A stretch of 64,000 bases of DNA from Datura wrightii (GCA_035772735.1 JASDFA010000007.1:72950501-73014500); one strand, 5' to 3'; positions 35,413-46,861 are shown, numbered from the stretch's first letter. Notes: a model not told the origin generated them from the sequence alone. Made by a program: numbers and translations.

Positions 35413-35563
35413 GCGTTGGCTCCGTGTCACGGAGGGAGGGCTCCGCATTACCCTCCGTGACACGTTGAAGGCAAAATCCAGATTTTTAAAATTTCCAGAG
35501 AGCCATCGCGTTAGCTCCGTGTCACGGAGGAGGGGCTCCGCGTTACCCTCCGTGACACGTTGC
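35413..35563 (+). repeat. Internal inverted-repeat cluster preceding the extra ORF
   Basis: Two units of the LTR-type module (arms CCGTGTCACGGAGG and CCTCCGTGACACG; spacer with CTCCGCGTT or CTCCGCATT). Followed by a pyrimidine-rich, leader-like stretch and the putative intron. E2 has the same arrangement at 61812-61963. The position suggests a second promoter or boundary for the extra ORF. Confidence 0.75.
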
Positions 35564-35759
35564 CTTATATTTGGTGCCGGATCACACCGGGTTGCCGGGT
35601 GACCCGCGTGTTTTTCTTTAAATTAACCCCGATTTTGCCCAATTTTTCCCCATTTCTTCGACTCTCCGCGACCAAAACACCCAAATCCCCCTCCCCAATC
35701 AACGTGCCATGCTATTAGGCAAGGAATACGTCAAGTTTCTTCGGTTCTTCAACTTAAAG

Positions 35760-36462
35760 GTACGTTTTCCTCGTTTCTCTCAAATTTTTGGCGATTTTAG
35801 TCGAATTTGGGCATGTGAGGTGAGATATATCACCCCAAGTAGCAATTTAACATGATGTTGAGTTATGTGTGATTGATATATGTTCGGATTGTTGTAATTA
35901 GCGGTTGAACTTATCGATTACGTAAATAATTCGAATTTGATTGTAGAATTGTATTCTAGAGCATGGGTTGTTGAATTTGACTTGGGCAACTTGATAATTC
36001 GATAAATTAGATGCCAGGGTGTGTTTGTAAATTGAGATAAGTCGTTGTAAATATTGTATGGATGTTAACAGACGACGAATTCTCGAATTTTTGGGAAAAT
36101 GTGAAAATTGTGTAAATTGGTTTGATTAATTGGATTCGTTTGTATATAGAATGTTTTTGTCGTTGTTTTTAGTTTTTGTTTTTATTGCTTGTGCGATGGT
36201 TGAATTGTTAGCGATAGTAGGATTGGGATTAGCTGTATGAAGTCTGAGTAGTACGCTAACCGTTATGCTGTCAAAATTATTTTGTGAACGCACTAAGCAT
36301 AAATTGTATAGTCGTTGTCTTTGGTGTAAATAGAGTTATCCTTGCCGTAGTTTCGTAAAAGTAGCTAAGGCCTAAGTGTGGGGTCAACGTTGTGTAACCC
36401 GACCTTAGCCTAAGTTAACATCGTTAGAGCTTAACTTTGTGCTTGTTTGTGTATACTGACAG
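35760..36462 (+). other. Putative 5'-leader intron of the extra ORF (E1)
   Basis: Donor AAAG/GTACGT at 35760 and acceptor TACTGACAG/GTAC at 36462, 5 nt before the ATG of the extra ORF. E2 has the same borders (62160 and 62874) despite substitutions and length differences in between (703 against 715 bp). No ORF inside. The retained GT and AG and the TC-rich exon-like sequence upstream support an intron; RNA evidence is lacking. Confidence 0.5.
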
Positions 36463-36467
36463 GTACA

Positions 36468-37688
36468 ATGGCTAGCAGACAGGATAAGGGCAAGGGTGCT
36501 TCAACCTCAGGCACCGGCAGAAAAAGAATGAGATTGGGCACCTCAGTCCCAGCTGCACCAGCTGTTCCGCGCGGCCAACGCCACCAATACGGAACAAGAT
36601 GGGTAACCGAGGAAGGAAAGAAATAGTATGCTAAGCATAAGGAGAGCAAATACTTCCCGGAGGAACATATTGCACGGGAACCACTAGCACAGGAGTTCCC
36701 CCGTATTGTGCAAAGGATTGAAGCAGCTGGGCTCAGCTTTATCTTTCAGGATCCCAAGGAGTGCAACCTTCATTTGGTCCGAGAGTTCTACGCAAATTGG
36801 AACCCGGCCATCAGAAGCCCCACAATAAAAATCAGAGGGCAGATTGTCACTTTGGAACCCCAGAAATTTAATGCCATCGTTGGAGCGCGGGACATAGACG
36901 CTCACGTTCTCCGCCAGCTAAACATCACCCCACCGTACGCCGACATCAGACGTACGTTGTGTGGGGCTCGATCCACAGCCCGATGGAGTAGACATAAGGA
37001 GAGGGGTTACCACCAGACTCTGCCTTATTCGCAGATGAACAGGGAGGCCAGAATATGGCTGAAAATTGTATGTTCGTGCTTGATCCTGGGAGTTCATATG
37101 ACGGATGTGACCCGGGACCGTGTCTGCTTGGTGTATGCCCTTATGAAAGGGCTTGATATTAATGTTGGGGCGGTAATTATATCCGCCATGAAGAGAGCCA
37201 GACTACACCAGGGCCACAGATACGGGTTTGGCGGACTCATCACCACCTTCCTCCGAGGCCTCGATGTCGAGGAAGAAGCCTTGGATTACATTCCGCAGTT
37301 GGAGCGGAGGGCCCTCGATGTGACAAAAACTAAGGCCCCCGACACCACACATGGGCCAGTGCTGACTTTGGACGAGCGACATGCTCGTGACGATCAGTAC
37401 ATGGCACGTATGTTCGGCATGCAGATGCTTCAGCTACGGATTGGTGGGAGACCAGCCACCGAGGAAGAATTATGGCAGCTGGAGCTGGATTACCCATTTG
37501 GCGAGAATGCCAAAGCCTTATGCCGAGTGGGACCAGCCTTCGTGGAGTCAACGGATGACGATGTCCCTACTGATGAGGAGACACGTCGGGAGGACTCCGA
37601 TGTGGATTCCAATGACGACGATGGAGCTGACTCAGACATGGGCGATGAGGCAGCAGCAGCAGATGAACAAGTCGAATATTTTGACTGA
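36468..37688 (+). pseudogene. E1 extra ORF (plant transposon-associated protein), one TAG
   Basis: A 406-codon frame from ATG 36468 (MASRQDKGKGASTSGTG). The basic N-terminus with RKRMR could be a nuclear localisation signal. A globular middle (about residues 75-290) has LHLVREFYANW, RRTLCGAR, YHQTLPYSQMNREARIW and LIPGVHMTDV-like blocks. An Asp/Glu-rich tail ends in VEYFD. The middle resembles the domain called putative plant transposon protein in Pfam, of unknown activity. No transmembrane segment is evident, so it does not look like the env-like ORF of autonomous Athila. Codon 53 is TAG (36624-36626) where E2 has TGG, so only a start at a later ATG (36708, MQRIEAAGL) could give most of the protein. 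It sits where pol would be in a complete element. Confidence 0.8.
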
Positions 37689-39471
37689 TCAGGGAGTTTC
37701 ACCACCCGAAATTTTGTTTTGTAATTTTTGTGAACACTGGGGACAGTGTTCGATTTAAGTGTGGGGTGGGCAGTAGCTAGGTGCTGGGACTTGGGCTTTA
37801 ATTTGCTGTATGTTTTTCCTTGGTTTGTATGTATGTTTGTGCTTTCCCTGTTATGAACTGATTTGTGTTGTATGTGTATATATTTGTTTGTGTGGTTAAT
37901 GATGTGTGTTATGAAAAGTTATGGTTGCCAGTGTAAATAGTTTGTAAATATTATTTTTTCTGTCTATCGAAATGATCGATATTTTTCAAAATTTTTTCGA
38001 GAATATTTTGCAATTATCAAAATCTTTTGTAAATATTTTTCTATCGAAATGATCGATGTGTTGCAAAAATTTTCGGTTTTTATTTTGTTGGGTTTCTCGG
38101 AGTTTGTTTTTGGTTCTTTTACCGAGAATAGTCCCATTGAACCGATGTCATAGTTAGTGACCGTTCCCTATGATGGATGGATGACGACAGTCTTAAGGGA
38201 AATGTAGTCGGTAGGAGTAGGATTTTAGTTTGTTTTTAATTTTTCTTTGGTGGATTGCATCAATGAACTGTAGTTGCTTTATGGTTGCAAACATTTCGTT
38301 GCGTGTGTGACTGATGTTCAAAATGTGAAAGTGATTCGTTCGAAAACATGCAATTTGGTAAATATGTTGAGTTACCTAGGCTATAGAATTTGATTCAGTA
38401 TGATTGAGGCTTAATTTTGAATTCATGTGATTGGCTAATTAGAGAGTCTGTGAATGCATCTTGATTCGAGCATGTGCATGAAGTGTGAAGTGAAGTATTG
38501 TTATTCCATGCCATTGTGAATTGTCTAGAACTTGCCTGGTGTGTATACAAAACGAAATGAAGGAGGTGTAGTGTTGGAAAGGATGTAGGCATTTCTTTGT
38601 TTTTACCGATAGTTTCCATTTTTTTCTTGTCAAACTCTACCTTTTTATATGTTGTATACCCTAGTCAGCCCATTGAGCCTTTAGCCGATTTCTTTCTTTC
38701 TTTTGTCCAAAATTGTATAAACTAAGCTTTATTCCTTCTTTTCATTAGCCTTAAAGTCTATACGAAACTCTTAAGCGCTTACAAAGAAAAGAAAATGTTT
38801 CCCAAAGTGTTAAAGAGTGAAAAGAGTGAAAAGAAAAAGAAAAGAAAAGTGAGGAAAGAAAAGATGATGTTGAAGAGGCACTTGTTGTAATTAAATGATA
38901 TTGAGGGTACATGAAAACCCTTTGTTTTGTGTCAAGTGTGTTTGATGAAATGGGCAGTACGAAAGTAAACCAGCATGAATGGGATAAAAAGAGAAAAGAG
39001 AGGAACAATGTCCATGAGTCGATGGGAATGTGTTGAAAAGGCGCTTAAGGATGCTAGCGACTATTATTGGCTAATCCAATATATATACTAGATCCATAGC
39101 CCCGTTACAACCCATTAAAGTCCTACGTGATCCTATATTGCATTTCTTTATATTAGTGGAGTAATACACTAAGGGCAAGCCTATGGGTCACGACATGATG
39201 CATGTGAATTCTTTTGGGAGAGAGAGTGAAAGTAATTTTTATATGCCCCTACTTGCATGTTTGTGTGTTGCATGAACAAAAAGGGGAAGATTCTCTTGAG
39301 TTGTGAGGGCACATGCTTGATGAAAGATTGATTTTCGTGTCGGATTTCTTGATTAGCTGATTTGCATGAGTTTGCCGATATCAAGAATCAATTCTTAAAG
39401 GTTGGGATGTAATTTGCATGAGTTGTGTATGTGTTGTTCGAGGACGAACAAGGATTTAAGTGTGGGATAAG
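37689..39471 (+). other. 3' noncoding region and polypurine-like end of E1
   Basis: 1.8 kb without a gene. It has a purine-rich GAAAAGAAAA stretch (38815-38870) and GGGCAAGCCTATGG (39173-39187), both shared with the B 3' region, and a segment shared with A (38105-38215). It ends AAGTGTGGGATAAG (39458-39471) against the LTR, the likely polypurine tract. The word AAGTGTGGGG also occurs at 37757 and 36374. Confidence 0.75.
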
Positions 39472-40906
39472 TGATCTTGGGCAGATTTATATGCCCAAGT
39501 GATACTCAAACGTATTATTTTCGCCTTGTTTGTGTGCAATATGTATATATTCTCTTGTAATTGGTAATAAAATGTGAATTTATACTAACCAACATGATTA
39601 GCATTTGTTTTGCAGGAAAATATGATTTTTAGGAGCTAAAATGCATGTTGGAACTATATCGGAGTTGGACTTGGATACGAGCGTGGAAAAGACATTGGAA
39701 TGCACAAATTATAGGGGCTCCGCGATGGAGCCGTGCCACGCTACCATCGCGGAGGCACACTGCCTGGAGAGGAAATTAAATGGCAAATTCCAGTGAGGCC
39801 TCGCGACAGCTCCGTGGCACGGAGATAGGCATCCGCGTTAGCCTCCATGCCACGTTGAGGCTATTTTACCGGACCCTGGATTTCCAGTGAAGGTCCGCGT
39901 CCACGCCGTGTCACGGAGGCAGTGCTCCGCGTTGACCTCCGTGACACGTTGCTGTTATTCCGGGAAAAATTTCCCTCTAGTATAAATAGCACACTTAGGT
40001 TTATTTTAATTAGTTTAGACTTGGTGGAGCTAGGACGTGGGTTAGCAGCAGTTGAGGGACGAAAAAGCTAAGAGATTTCTTCTCTTCCTTTCTTCTTTCA
40101 ATCAATTGTATGTATGATTTACACTTGTTTTAGGATGATCAATCCACAAATGAGTGGCTAATTCTCTTCCTTGCTAAGGTTTTGAACATGTGTAGTGAAT
40201 TTTGATTGTAAATGATATGGTTTTCTTCTTCTTCTTTCATGTTGTTCTATTAATTCTTGTTCTTACTGCATTAGTGCTTGGCCGACATTAATGTACATCT
40301 AAAAAGTCCAATTTCACTCGAGAGAGCAAGAAATTGGAACGTTGTGAATTAATAGGGTATTGTTCTTAACTTGATTTGGGAAAATTGGGTTTTGATGTGC
40401 TTTCCTAATAGAAATATACTTGAAAGCCGTATTAGTCAATTTAGGAACCGGAATTGTATTGCTAGGTCGTAAATTGCATTTGATCACAGAAATGTAGATG
40501 AATGGTTTATGATTCTTAAGTGAAATTAAATACGAGAGTTTTAATTTCTAGGCTACTGTTCTTGGCTAGCAACATGAAGAAGAGGTTAACCGAATTATTA
40601 TTATAATCGAATTCATTACTTGTTCTTAACCTTGGCATGCTCATATCCATAGTTTAAATTCACAGTAAATAATTGTTAATAGTTTTAGTATATATTTTAT
40701 AAACAAAAACTCATTTAACTGTTGGTTACGTTGTTGTTAGCATAATTAGAAGTAAGATAAGAATATAGTATACTTAGGCAAATTTTACATATCCTGAGCC
40801 TCCTTGGATCGATACTTGGCTTACTTAGCCACTTTATTACTTGTTTGACCACGTGCACTTGCGTGTCGGTTTATAATATATAATATCAACCGAAAAAGAC
40901 CGAACA
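39472..40906 (+). repeat. 3' LTR of element E1
   Basis: 1435 bp, about 99% identical to the 5' LTR by hand count. Several differences are CG in one copy against TG or CA in the other (for example at the GCTCCGYGATGG and GTGCTCCRYRTTGACC sites), typical of methylcytosine decay. Followed by AGTCG. Confidence 0.95.
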
Positions 40907-40911
40907 AGTCG

Positions 40912-42747
40912 TATCTGCTGGGATCATGTCGTTGACCAAATAATTTGCAAAATCAGTGAACTAGGGATTCAAATCCTGAGATGAAGCTAATACCTGCTCA
41001 TTTGGGAAAGCATCATAGACAAAATATCCTCTCTTGCTCTAGTCTATAATTCTAGTCTAGACAAGTGATCAACTACCTCATTTTCAGTTCCTTTTTGGTC
41101 TTTCACCTCAAACTCGAATTCTTGGAGCAACAACACTCATATGATTAACCTGGGTTTCGCATCCTTCTTAGACATTAGGCACCTCAAAGATTCATGGTCT
41201 GTATGAACGATCACCTTAGTTCCAAGCAAGTATGCTCTAAACTTCTCGAATGCAAAGACCACTGCTAGCAGCTCCTGTTCCATGACAGTGTAATTCTTTT
41301 GGGCCGTGTTGAGTGTTTTACTAGAATAATAGATAGGATGAAAATTCTTCACTCTTTATTGGCCCAAGACAACACCAAGAGCAACCCCACTAGCATTACA
41401 CATTACCTCAAACGGAAGAGACCAATCTGTAGCTATAATAATAAGAGTTGTGGTGAGTTTATCTTTCAAGCACTCAAAGTCCTTCAGACATGCCTCATCA
41501 AATATGAACTTCACCTCCTTCTCAAGCAATTTGCATAATGGTTTTGCAATCTTTTAGAAGTCCTTGATGAACCTTCTATAGAATCCTACATGCCCTAAAA
41601 AGCTTCTAACCTCTTTTACGGAAATAGGTGGTGGCAATCCTGCTATTACTTCATTTTTTTCCTTGTCCACCTTAATACACTTTTCAGTGATTTTGTAACC
41701 CAGCACTATTCCTTCCTTGACCATGAAATGACATTTTTTCCAATTTAGGACCATATTAGTTTCTTCGCATCTGTTCAACATTTTTCCCAACTGCTTAAAG
41801 CAAGATTCAAATGAGTCATCCACAACTGTGAAGTCATCCATGAATACCTCAATGCTATCCTCCACCATATTCGAGAATATCGACATCATGCACCACTAGA
41901 ATGTGGCTAGATTGCACAATCCAAAAGGAATTCTCCTGAAGGAAAATGTTCCTTAAGGACAATTGAAGGTGGTCGTATCTTTGTCTTCTGGGGCTATAGT
42001 GATCTAATTGTACCCCGAATAGCCATCCCAAAAATAATACCAGCCTTTACCTGCCAACCTGTCAAGCATCTGATCCATGAAGGCATCAGAAAGTGGTCTT
42101 TATGGGTCTAGTTGTTCATCTTTCTGTAATCCATGCACACATGCCATCCTGTGACTTGTGTTGTTGGTATCAACCCATTCTTCTCATTGGGTACCATTGT
42201 GATCCCACCTTTTTCTGGCACACACTGTACCGAACATACCCACTTGCTATCCGCAATGGGGTAAATCACACCAGTGTCTACCCACTTGATGATCTCCTTT
42301 TCCACTACTTCTTGCATTGGTGAGTTCAAACATTGCTAATGCTCTATACTTCGTGTGCAATTTGGCTTAAGCTGGATTTTATGAGTACATATGCCTAGAG
42401 GGATCCCGATGATGTCAGCTATAGTCTAGACGATTGCCTTTTTGTGTTTTTTTAATATTGTGACCAAAGCTTCTACTTGCCAGTCTGTCAAGTTTGCTGC
42501 TTTAATCACTGGCAAAGTGTTTTCTTCACCCAAGAATGCATATTTGAGTTGGGGAGGTAATGCCTTCAGTTCCACAACTGATGGTACCTCCACTGATGGC
42601 TTTGCTGGCGGAGTCGCACGGTTCTTCAAGTCAAGGTCTAACTTCTTTGGTCTAAAGTAATATGACCCCATTCCTTCTAAGGCATTTACCAATTCCGTGT
42701 ACCTCGGTATCCCATCTCCCTCACAGTTCATCAAGACGGTTGCTAGT
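40912..42747 (-). pseudogene. Element B pol fragment (Athila RT and RNase H)
   Basis: Minus strand, in order. Pre-RT linker at 42747-42426 (ALEGMGSYYFRPKKLDLDLK, then LPPQLKYAFLGEENTLPVI). RT N-terminus at 42329-42108 (EKEIIKWVDTGVIYPIADS, then GWHVCMDYRKMNN). RT catalytic part at 41889-41554 with VFMDDFTV (FMDD box) and VRSFLGHVGFYRRFIKDF. RNase H at 41352-41137 (FHPIYYSSKTLNTAQKNY, then VMEQELLAVVFAFEKFRAYL). Toward 40912 it runs into the RNase H-integrase connection (DAFPNEQVLASS, NDMIPAD) and is cut at E1. These motifs are typical of the Athila clade. Several stops and frame changes; integrase is absent. Confidence 0.9.
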
Positions 42748-44181
42748 TGACGTGCCCGATTCGCGCGTCCGTAAGTGTACGGGTCGTGCAAGTAATATAG
42801 TGGCTCTTTTTAAGAACCGGATTGTCGAACCCACAGGGACTGGACCCATTCCTCTAACTATCCATTTCTATTGTGATCTTAAATACCTCAAGTGATGGTT
42901 ATAGACATTTTCGATTGAGATTAATTAAGTGTAAGTTTGGGTCAACGAAATATTCTGAAATCACTCTAGGAGCAACTTAGAGTTAAAACCAATTAATCAT
43001 GCGATCCTATGATTTGCAATGGGTTAAGCATGGAACTATCAATTGTTATTTCACATAATTAGAATTGCATGTTTATGGTCTTTCGAGCCTCTAAACACGG
43101 CAATCTAGCCTCACTGCATCATTGTGAGCGAGGAGTTTAATTTTCTAGCCGCGGGCAATCAATTATGTTGTGTATTACGGGGAAATGATTAGGGACTTTC
43201 GTGCGTCTAACCATTTAACTCAACTTAGCCTCACAACTACTTCTTCGAGTGGTGATGTGACATCCCAAGTTGGTCTTTCATAACCCCCGTGTGTCAACCA
43301 AGCACGGTGTTAGGTATATTTCTATCCTGACACAAAAATCTCTCCCGAGATACAAACATGCTCCTTACATTCTCATGTCCTGACCTAGGTAATGCTTTCT
43401 CAAGCTATTACTCAAGCTAACAAATATGCTTTCATGGTGATCAATCATAAAAACAACCAACAATCCAGAATGCAAGACAAAAACAACAATCAATAACTTA
43501 ATTCCAAAACAAATTCATAAAAGCACAATCATAATTCATGGCTTCAACCCTAGAGGAAGGGTTCTTGCCATTCATGTTCGTAAAACTACAATTAACTAAT
43601 ACTAAACTAACATACTTACATGAATTTGGTAGATGAGAAGGGAATTTGATAAACCCTAGATGAGTTCTCCCACTTCTCCCTTCACTCCTAGGTGGTTTTT
43701 CAGAATAAAATCGTGACCAAATGATTTTAGGAGCTAAGGGTTCAATTTATACTATGCTGAAACATTGCAAAATTTGGCCTGTGGTGGAACAACAACGTGT
43801 CACGGAGCTGAACGCCCTACTTGACCTCCGTGACATGTTGGTAACGCGTACCCTCACTGGAATGTGCCAAAAAATGCAATTTTTGGCCAAGTGTTGCCGC
43901 GTTGGCAGCGTGCCACGGCCCCTATCACGCAGGGTGCCAGTTATTGCATGTTTTCTTGTTGACTTTCACGTTTTGCTCTTGATTCCATTCCTCCACTTCA
44001 CCAAATCATGAATTAGTTCCTCAAATGCATTATTAACCTTCAAAAACAAGGACTAATCATGTTGGTTAGTATATATTCACATTTACATAAAATCACATGA
44101 GAATGCATATAATTATTTAGATAAACAAGGCAAAACTAAGTTATAAAGTATCACTTGGGAATGCTATTTTGCCCATGATCA
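42748..44181 (-). repeat. Solo LTR S1 (element A family) inserted in B
   Basis: 1434 bp with TG...CA ends, flanked on both sides by CTAGT (42743-42747 and 44182-44186). No primer site or internal sequence adjoins it, so it is a solo LTR left by recombination between the LTRs of a complete insertion. Same family as the A LTR. Contains CCGTGACATG/CGTGTCACGG repeats (43794-43935) and a minus-strand TATAAATT (43744-43751). Confidence 0.93.
43744..43751 (-). promoter_or_regulatory. TATA box in solo LTR S1
   Basis: TATAAATT on the minus strand, just downstream of the CGTGTCACGG-type repeats; same layout as in A and E1. Confidence 0.55.
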
Positions 44182-44186
44182 CTAGT

Positions 44187-44374
44187 ATGCCAACATTTAT
44201 CATCAGCACTAGCAGCCTCTTGTCTTCCATTTATGTTTGCAAAGGTAGCTCTCTCGGCGTTAGTGTGAATGAATCACAGAAGAAAAAAGGAAAATGTAAA
44301 CGGGGAAATAACAACTAAAAGTCAAATACAAGCAATTAATCTAATCTTAGTTGTATTCGCTGGCAATGACGGTA
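44187..44374 (-). other. Leader remnant and decayed primer site of element B
   Basis: Minus strand from 44374: a tRNA-Asp-like primer site with about six mismatches (44357-44374), then a T-rich leader matching the G leader downstream of its primer site (both have TTAGATTAATTGC and a TTACATTTTC word). A short open stretch (HTNAERATFANINGRQEAAS) precedes the S1 target site. Gag and protease should follow but are deleted: pre-RT pol begins immediately beyond S1. Confidence 0.6.
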
Positions 44375-44379
44375 CTTTT

Positions 44380-46060
44380 TAATAATGCTCAAACTCACAC
44401 ATTCTGGATAAGTATGAAGCGGACATTGCCAATAAAGAACCAAAGAAAGAGGTTGGGGTCGAACCCATAGGTAATAAAGTAATGTCTAGACTAATGTCGA
44501 TACATAAACTTTTTGGTAAGTTATCTCTGAATTGGGGAGTTTAAAGTAAAACAATAACAAAACAAGATTGCAGTTGTGGTTGTTATCAACATTTTTGAAA
44601 ATAACTAGTGTAAGTGTTCCCCATGGGTTCATAATTACTTCAAGTATACACGTGTGATCAATTCCAATGCTTACTTGTAGAACTAATAACTAGGATTCAT
44701 CCAAATGACTGGTTCATCCCTATTGGATGTCTATACTCAATCACCGGGTTAGGTCTCATGAGCAATTTCAAACTAATCATTATCAATATGTTTTAGATTA
44801 ACTTTTTTGCGACCGCAACTCAAGTTATACAATGATCATAAAAATCAAAGCTTTGTTGTAATTCTCTTTTCCTAATCTCTACTTTTGTAGGTTCAAGCAA
44901 GTAAAGAATTCGGGCGAGTCCTAACATTGCACACTGTTAAGAAATGTTTAAAGATGAAGAGAATACAATACAAGCTTTTATCATTGGTTTTGAATTAGTT
45001 TTTGTAACCCTAGTTCGTTAATCCATCATGGTTCTCAAAACCCTATTTGTGGAGGTTTTAGCCTCTCATGATTGTAAGATTGTAATTAGTATTCTTAGAC
45101 AACACATAATTAAATACTTACAATAATAATTGGAAGAAAACCTGCTTTGAATATTGATGAACAAAATCAAGACCAATTGATAAAACCAAGTGTTGATCTC
45201 AAGAATTGCTCTCCAAAACTTGATAATAATACATAAATAGAACTTCACTCATTGTAATCACACATTTACTCTTCTCTCTCTAAGTAAAACAAAACATAAA
45301 AGGTACTCATGTAAACATCAGAAATCTTTTCCTAAGCTAACAGGGAAATTTCCATATCTGGCGCCGACTCGTCCTACGACTGATCATACAACCCATAACA
45401 GAATTGTAGGGTCATACCTGACTCTTGTACATTCCTTGGTTACTGCAGAATGAACTAAGTGTTGGCAACTTGTATGACTTGTACCATGATCCTACGAGTC
45501 GTACAAATCCATCCGTGGCTTGGCCTTGAGAACTTAGACATCTTCTAAATTTTTCTATGAGTGTTGTGGTACGCCTCGTACTTTGCTCCTATGACTTGTA
45601 ATTTCTTGTTGCATCTTGAGTTTTGCTAATTCTTTAAGAATCATAGAAGCTTCCCATGGCTCATGGTACGGGTCATAAATAGATGTTATGATCCGTGGAT
45701 TCCACCCGTACCAAGAGACTGCTTGTGTAAATTTTCTCTGAAGTTTTCCATGACTCTATTTACGGCTTGTACCATCTTGATATGACTCGTAATGAGAGTC
45801 GTACTTTTCCTTCATATTTTTTAGCCTTCTATGTTTTTCCATGAGTTTTTGTATGACTCATATAGTTTAAGTACGGTTTGTACTAAGATTGGTACTTGGC
45901 TAACTTTTTACATTTTTATGCATCTTTTGCACATTTTTGCTCCAACACCTATTTTCCTTGAAAAAAAAGCAAAAGCACTTTATATCCATATAAACATACC
46001 TAAGTCGATGCTATTTCATAGTTTTAACCGTCGAAAGTGTTGTAAACTCAAAACACATCA
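44380..46060 (-). repeat. 5' LTR of element B
   Basis: Outer edge CACATCA at 46054-46060; inner edge at AATAATGCTC, within a few bases. Colinear with 5412-7045 and, inverted, with the G LTR 47441-49121. Contains the GACTCGTAC repeat cluster (45362-45900). Sequence beyond 46060 is chromovirus LTR (F). Confidence 0.75.
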
Positions 46061-46652
46061 AATATTATAGTATTTTCAGATTGCAGGCCATTTACAACAT
46101 TTATACTTTAAGATATGATCATCCTATATTAATATAGTGCTTCAGTTTTACTTTCTTATCAGCATGATTATGTTTTAGATTGCATAGCTTCACATACTCA
46201 GTACATTACAAGTAGTAACGCATATTCCTTAAGGTATATTTTCTTATTATATCGGCTCAGGCTCTCAGGTTCAACAACATGGTTAGTCTTCATCAGACAC
46301 AGCTCAGTCGTACTCCTGCGGTGAGTCCACATCTCTTGAGGACTGGAGCATTTCCTTAATTTTAGTAGTATTGTTTCATTTTTAAGACTTTGGAGTTAGC
46401 TGGGGACTCATCCAATCAGCTCATCCTTAGTAGAGGCTTTCAGACAGAATTGTAGTATTCAGCTTCTTTCAATTTATCTAGCTTATTTATAGTATTCATA
46501 TTTTGTATGTCATACACATTATTTATGCTTCTGCTCAGTTTTCATTCTAAGTGTCTGTCATGTTAGAGTAATGTTATGCCATAGATTAGCTTGGAGCCAT
46601 TTGTGGTTCTAGGCATCGTTTCGCGTCCAGGGTATAGACTTGGGTCGCGACA
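46061..46652 (+). repeat. LTR tail of chromovirus F
   Basis: Ends GGGTCGCGACA at 46652 and is followed by a tRNA-Met-type primer site. Its start is replaced by element B. It shares CATACTCAGTACATT with the C LTR (30828-30842), so it belongs to a related chromovirus family. Confidence 0.75.
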
Positions 46653-46656
46653 AACT

Positions 46657-46668
46657 TAGTATCTGAGC
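46657..46668 (+). other. Primer binding site, tRNA-Met type (element F)
   Basis: TAGTATCTGAGC, two mismatches from TGGTATCAGAGC, 4 nt after the LTR end. The leader continues to 46861. Confidence 0.75.
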
Positions 46669-46861
46669 ATTAGGTTTTAGAATGTCCTAGGGTGTCTGAA
46701 AGGCACGTCAAGTAGATTCTTGTTCTTGATGTAAAGCGTGCCCCGCTTATAATGAAGAGGCTACGGGACGTTTTAGGAAATTTTCCTTTTTTCATGATTC
46801 TTATCATGAGATATAGTGTAAAACTCTTAAAACATGCTTCTAACTCATGCTTTGTACGTGT

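Larger units (their letters stand above)
31136..40906 (+). mobile_element. Element E1: complete non-autonomous LTR element with gag-pro and an extra ORF
   Basis: 9771 bp, flanked by AGTCG (31131-31135 and 40907-40911). LTRs of 1436 and 1435 bp differ by about 14 substitutions and one 1-bp indel by hand count, about 99% identity, so it is the youngest complete insertion here. Contains a tRNA-Asp primer site, gag-protease (32736-35108), a post-stop hairpin, an internal inverted-repeat cluster, a putative leader intron, an extra ORF (36468-37688) and 1.8 kb of 3' noncoding sequence. There is no reverse transcriptase, RNase H or integrase, so mobility must depend on another element; shared primer type and Gag similarity make Athila-type elements the likely helper. 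Confidence 0.95.
5412..46060 (-). mobile_element. Element B: old Athila retrotransposon, minus strand, split by nested insertions
   Basis: Two related LTRs of about 1.6-1.7 kb (5412-7045 and 44380-46060), similar at roughly 85-90% by eye, bracket minus-strand Athila sequence: 3' noncoding (7046-8287), Pol (40912-42747), a leader remnant (44187-44356) and a decayed tRNA-Asp primer site (44357-44374). Elements C with D, E1 and S1 lie inside it. Gag, protease and integrase are missing, so deletions accompanied the insertions. That the two LTRs are one pair is inferred from order and orientation; I found no clear target duplication. Confidence 0.65.

Noticed and set aside
36468..37688. Extra ORF as the env-like gene of Athila
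   Set aside because: No signal peptide or transmembrane segment is visible; the protein is basic at the N-terminus and strongly acidic at the C-terminus.
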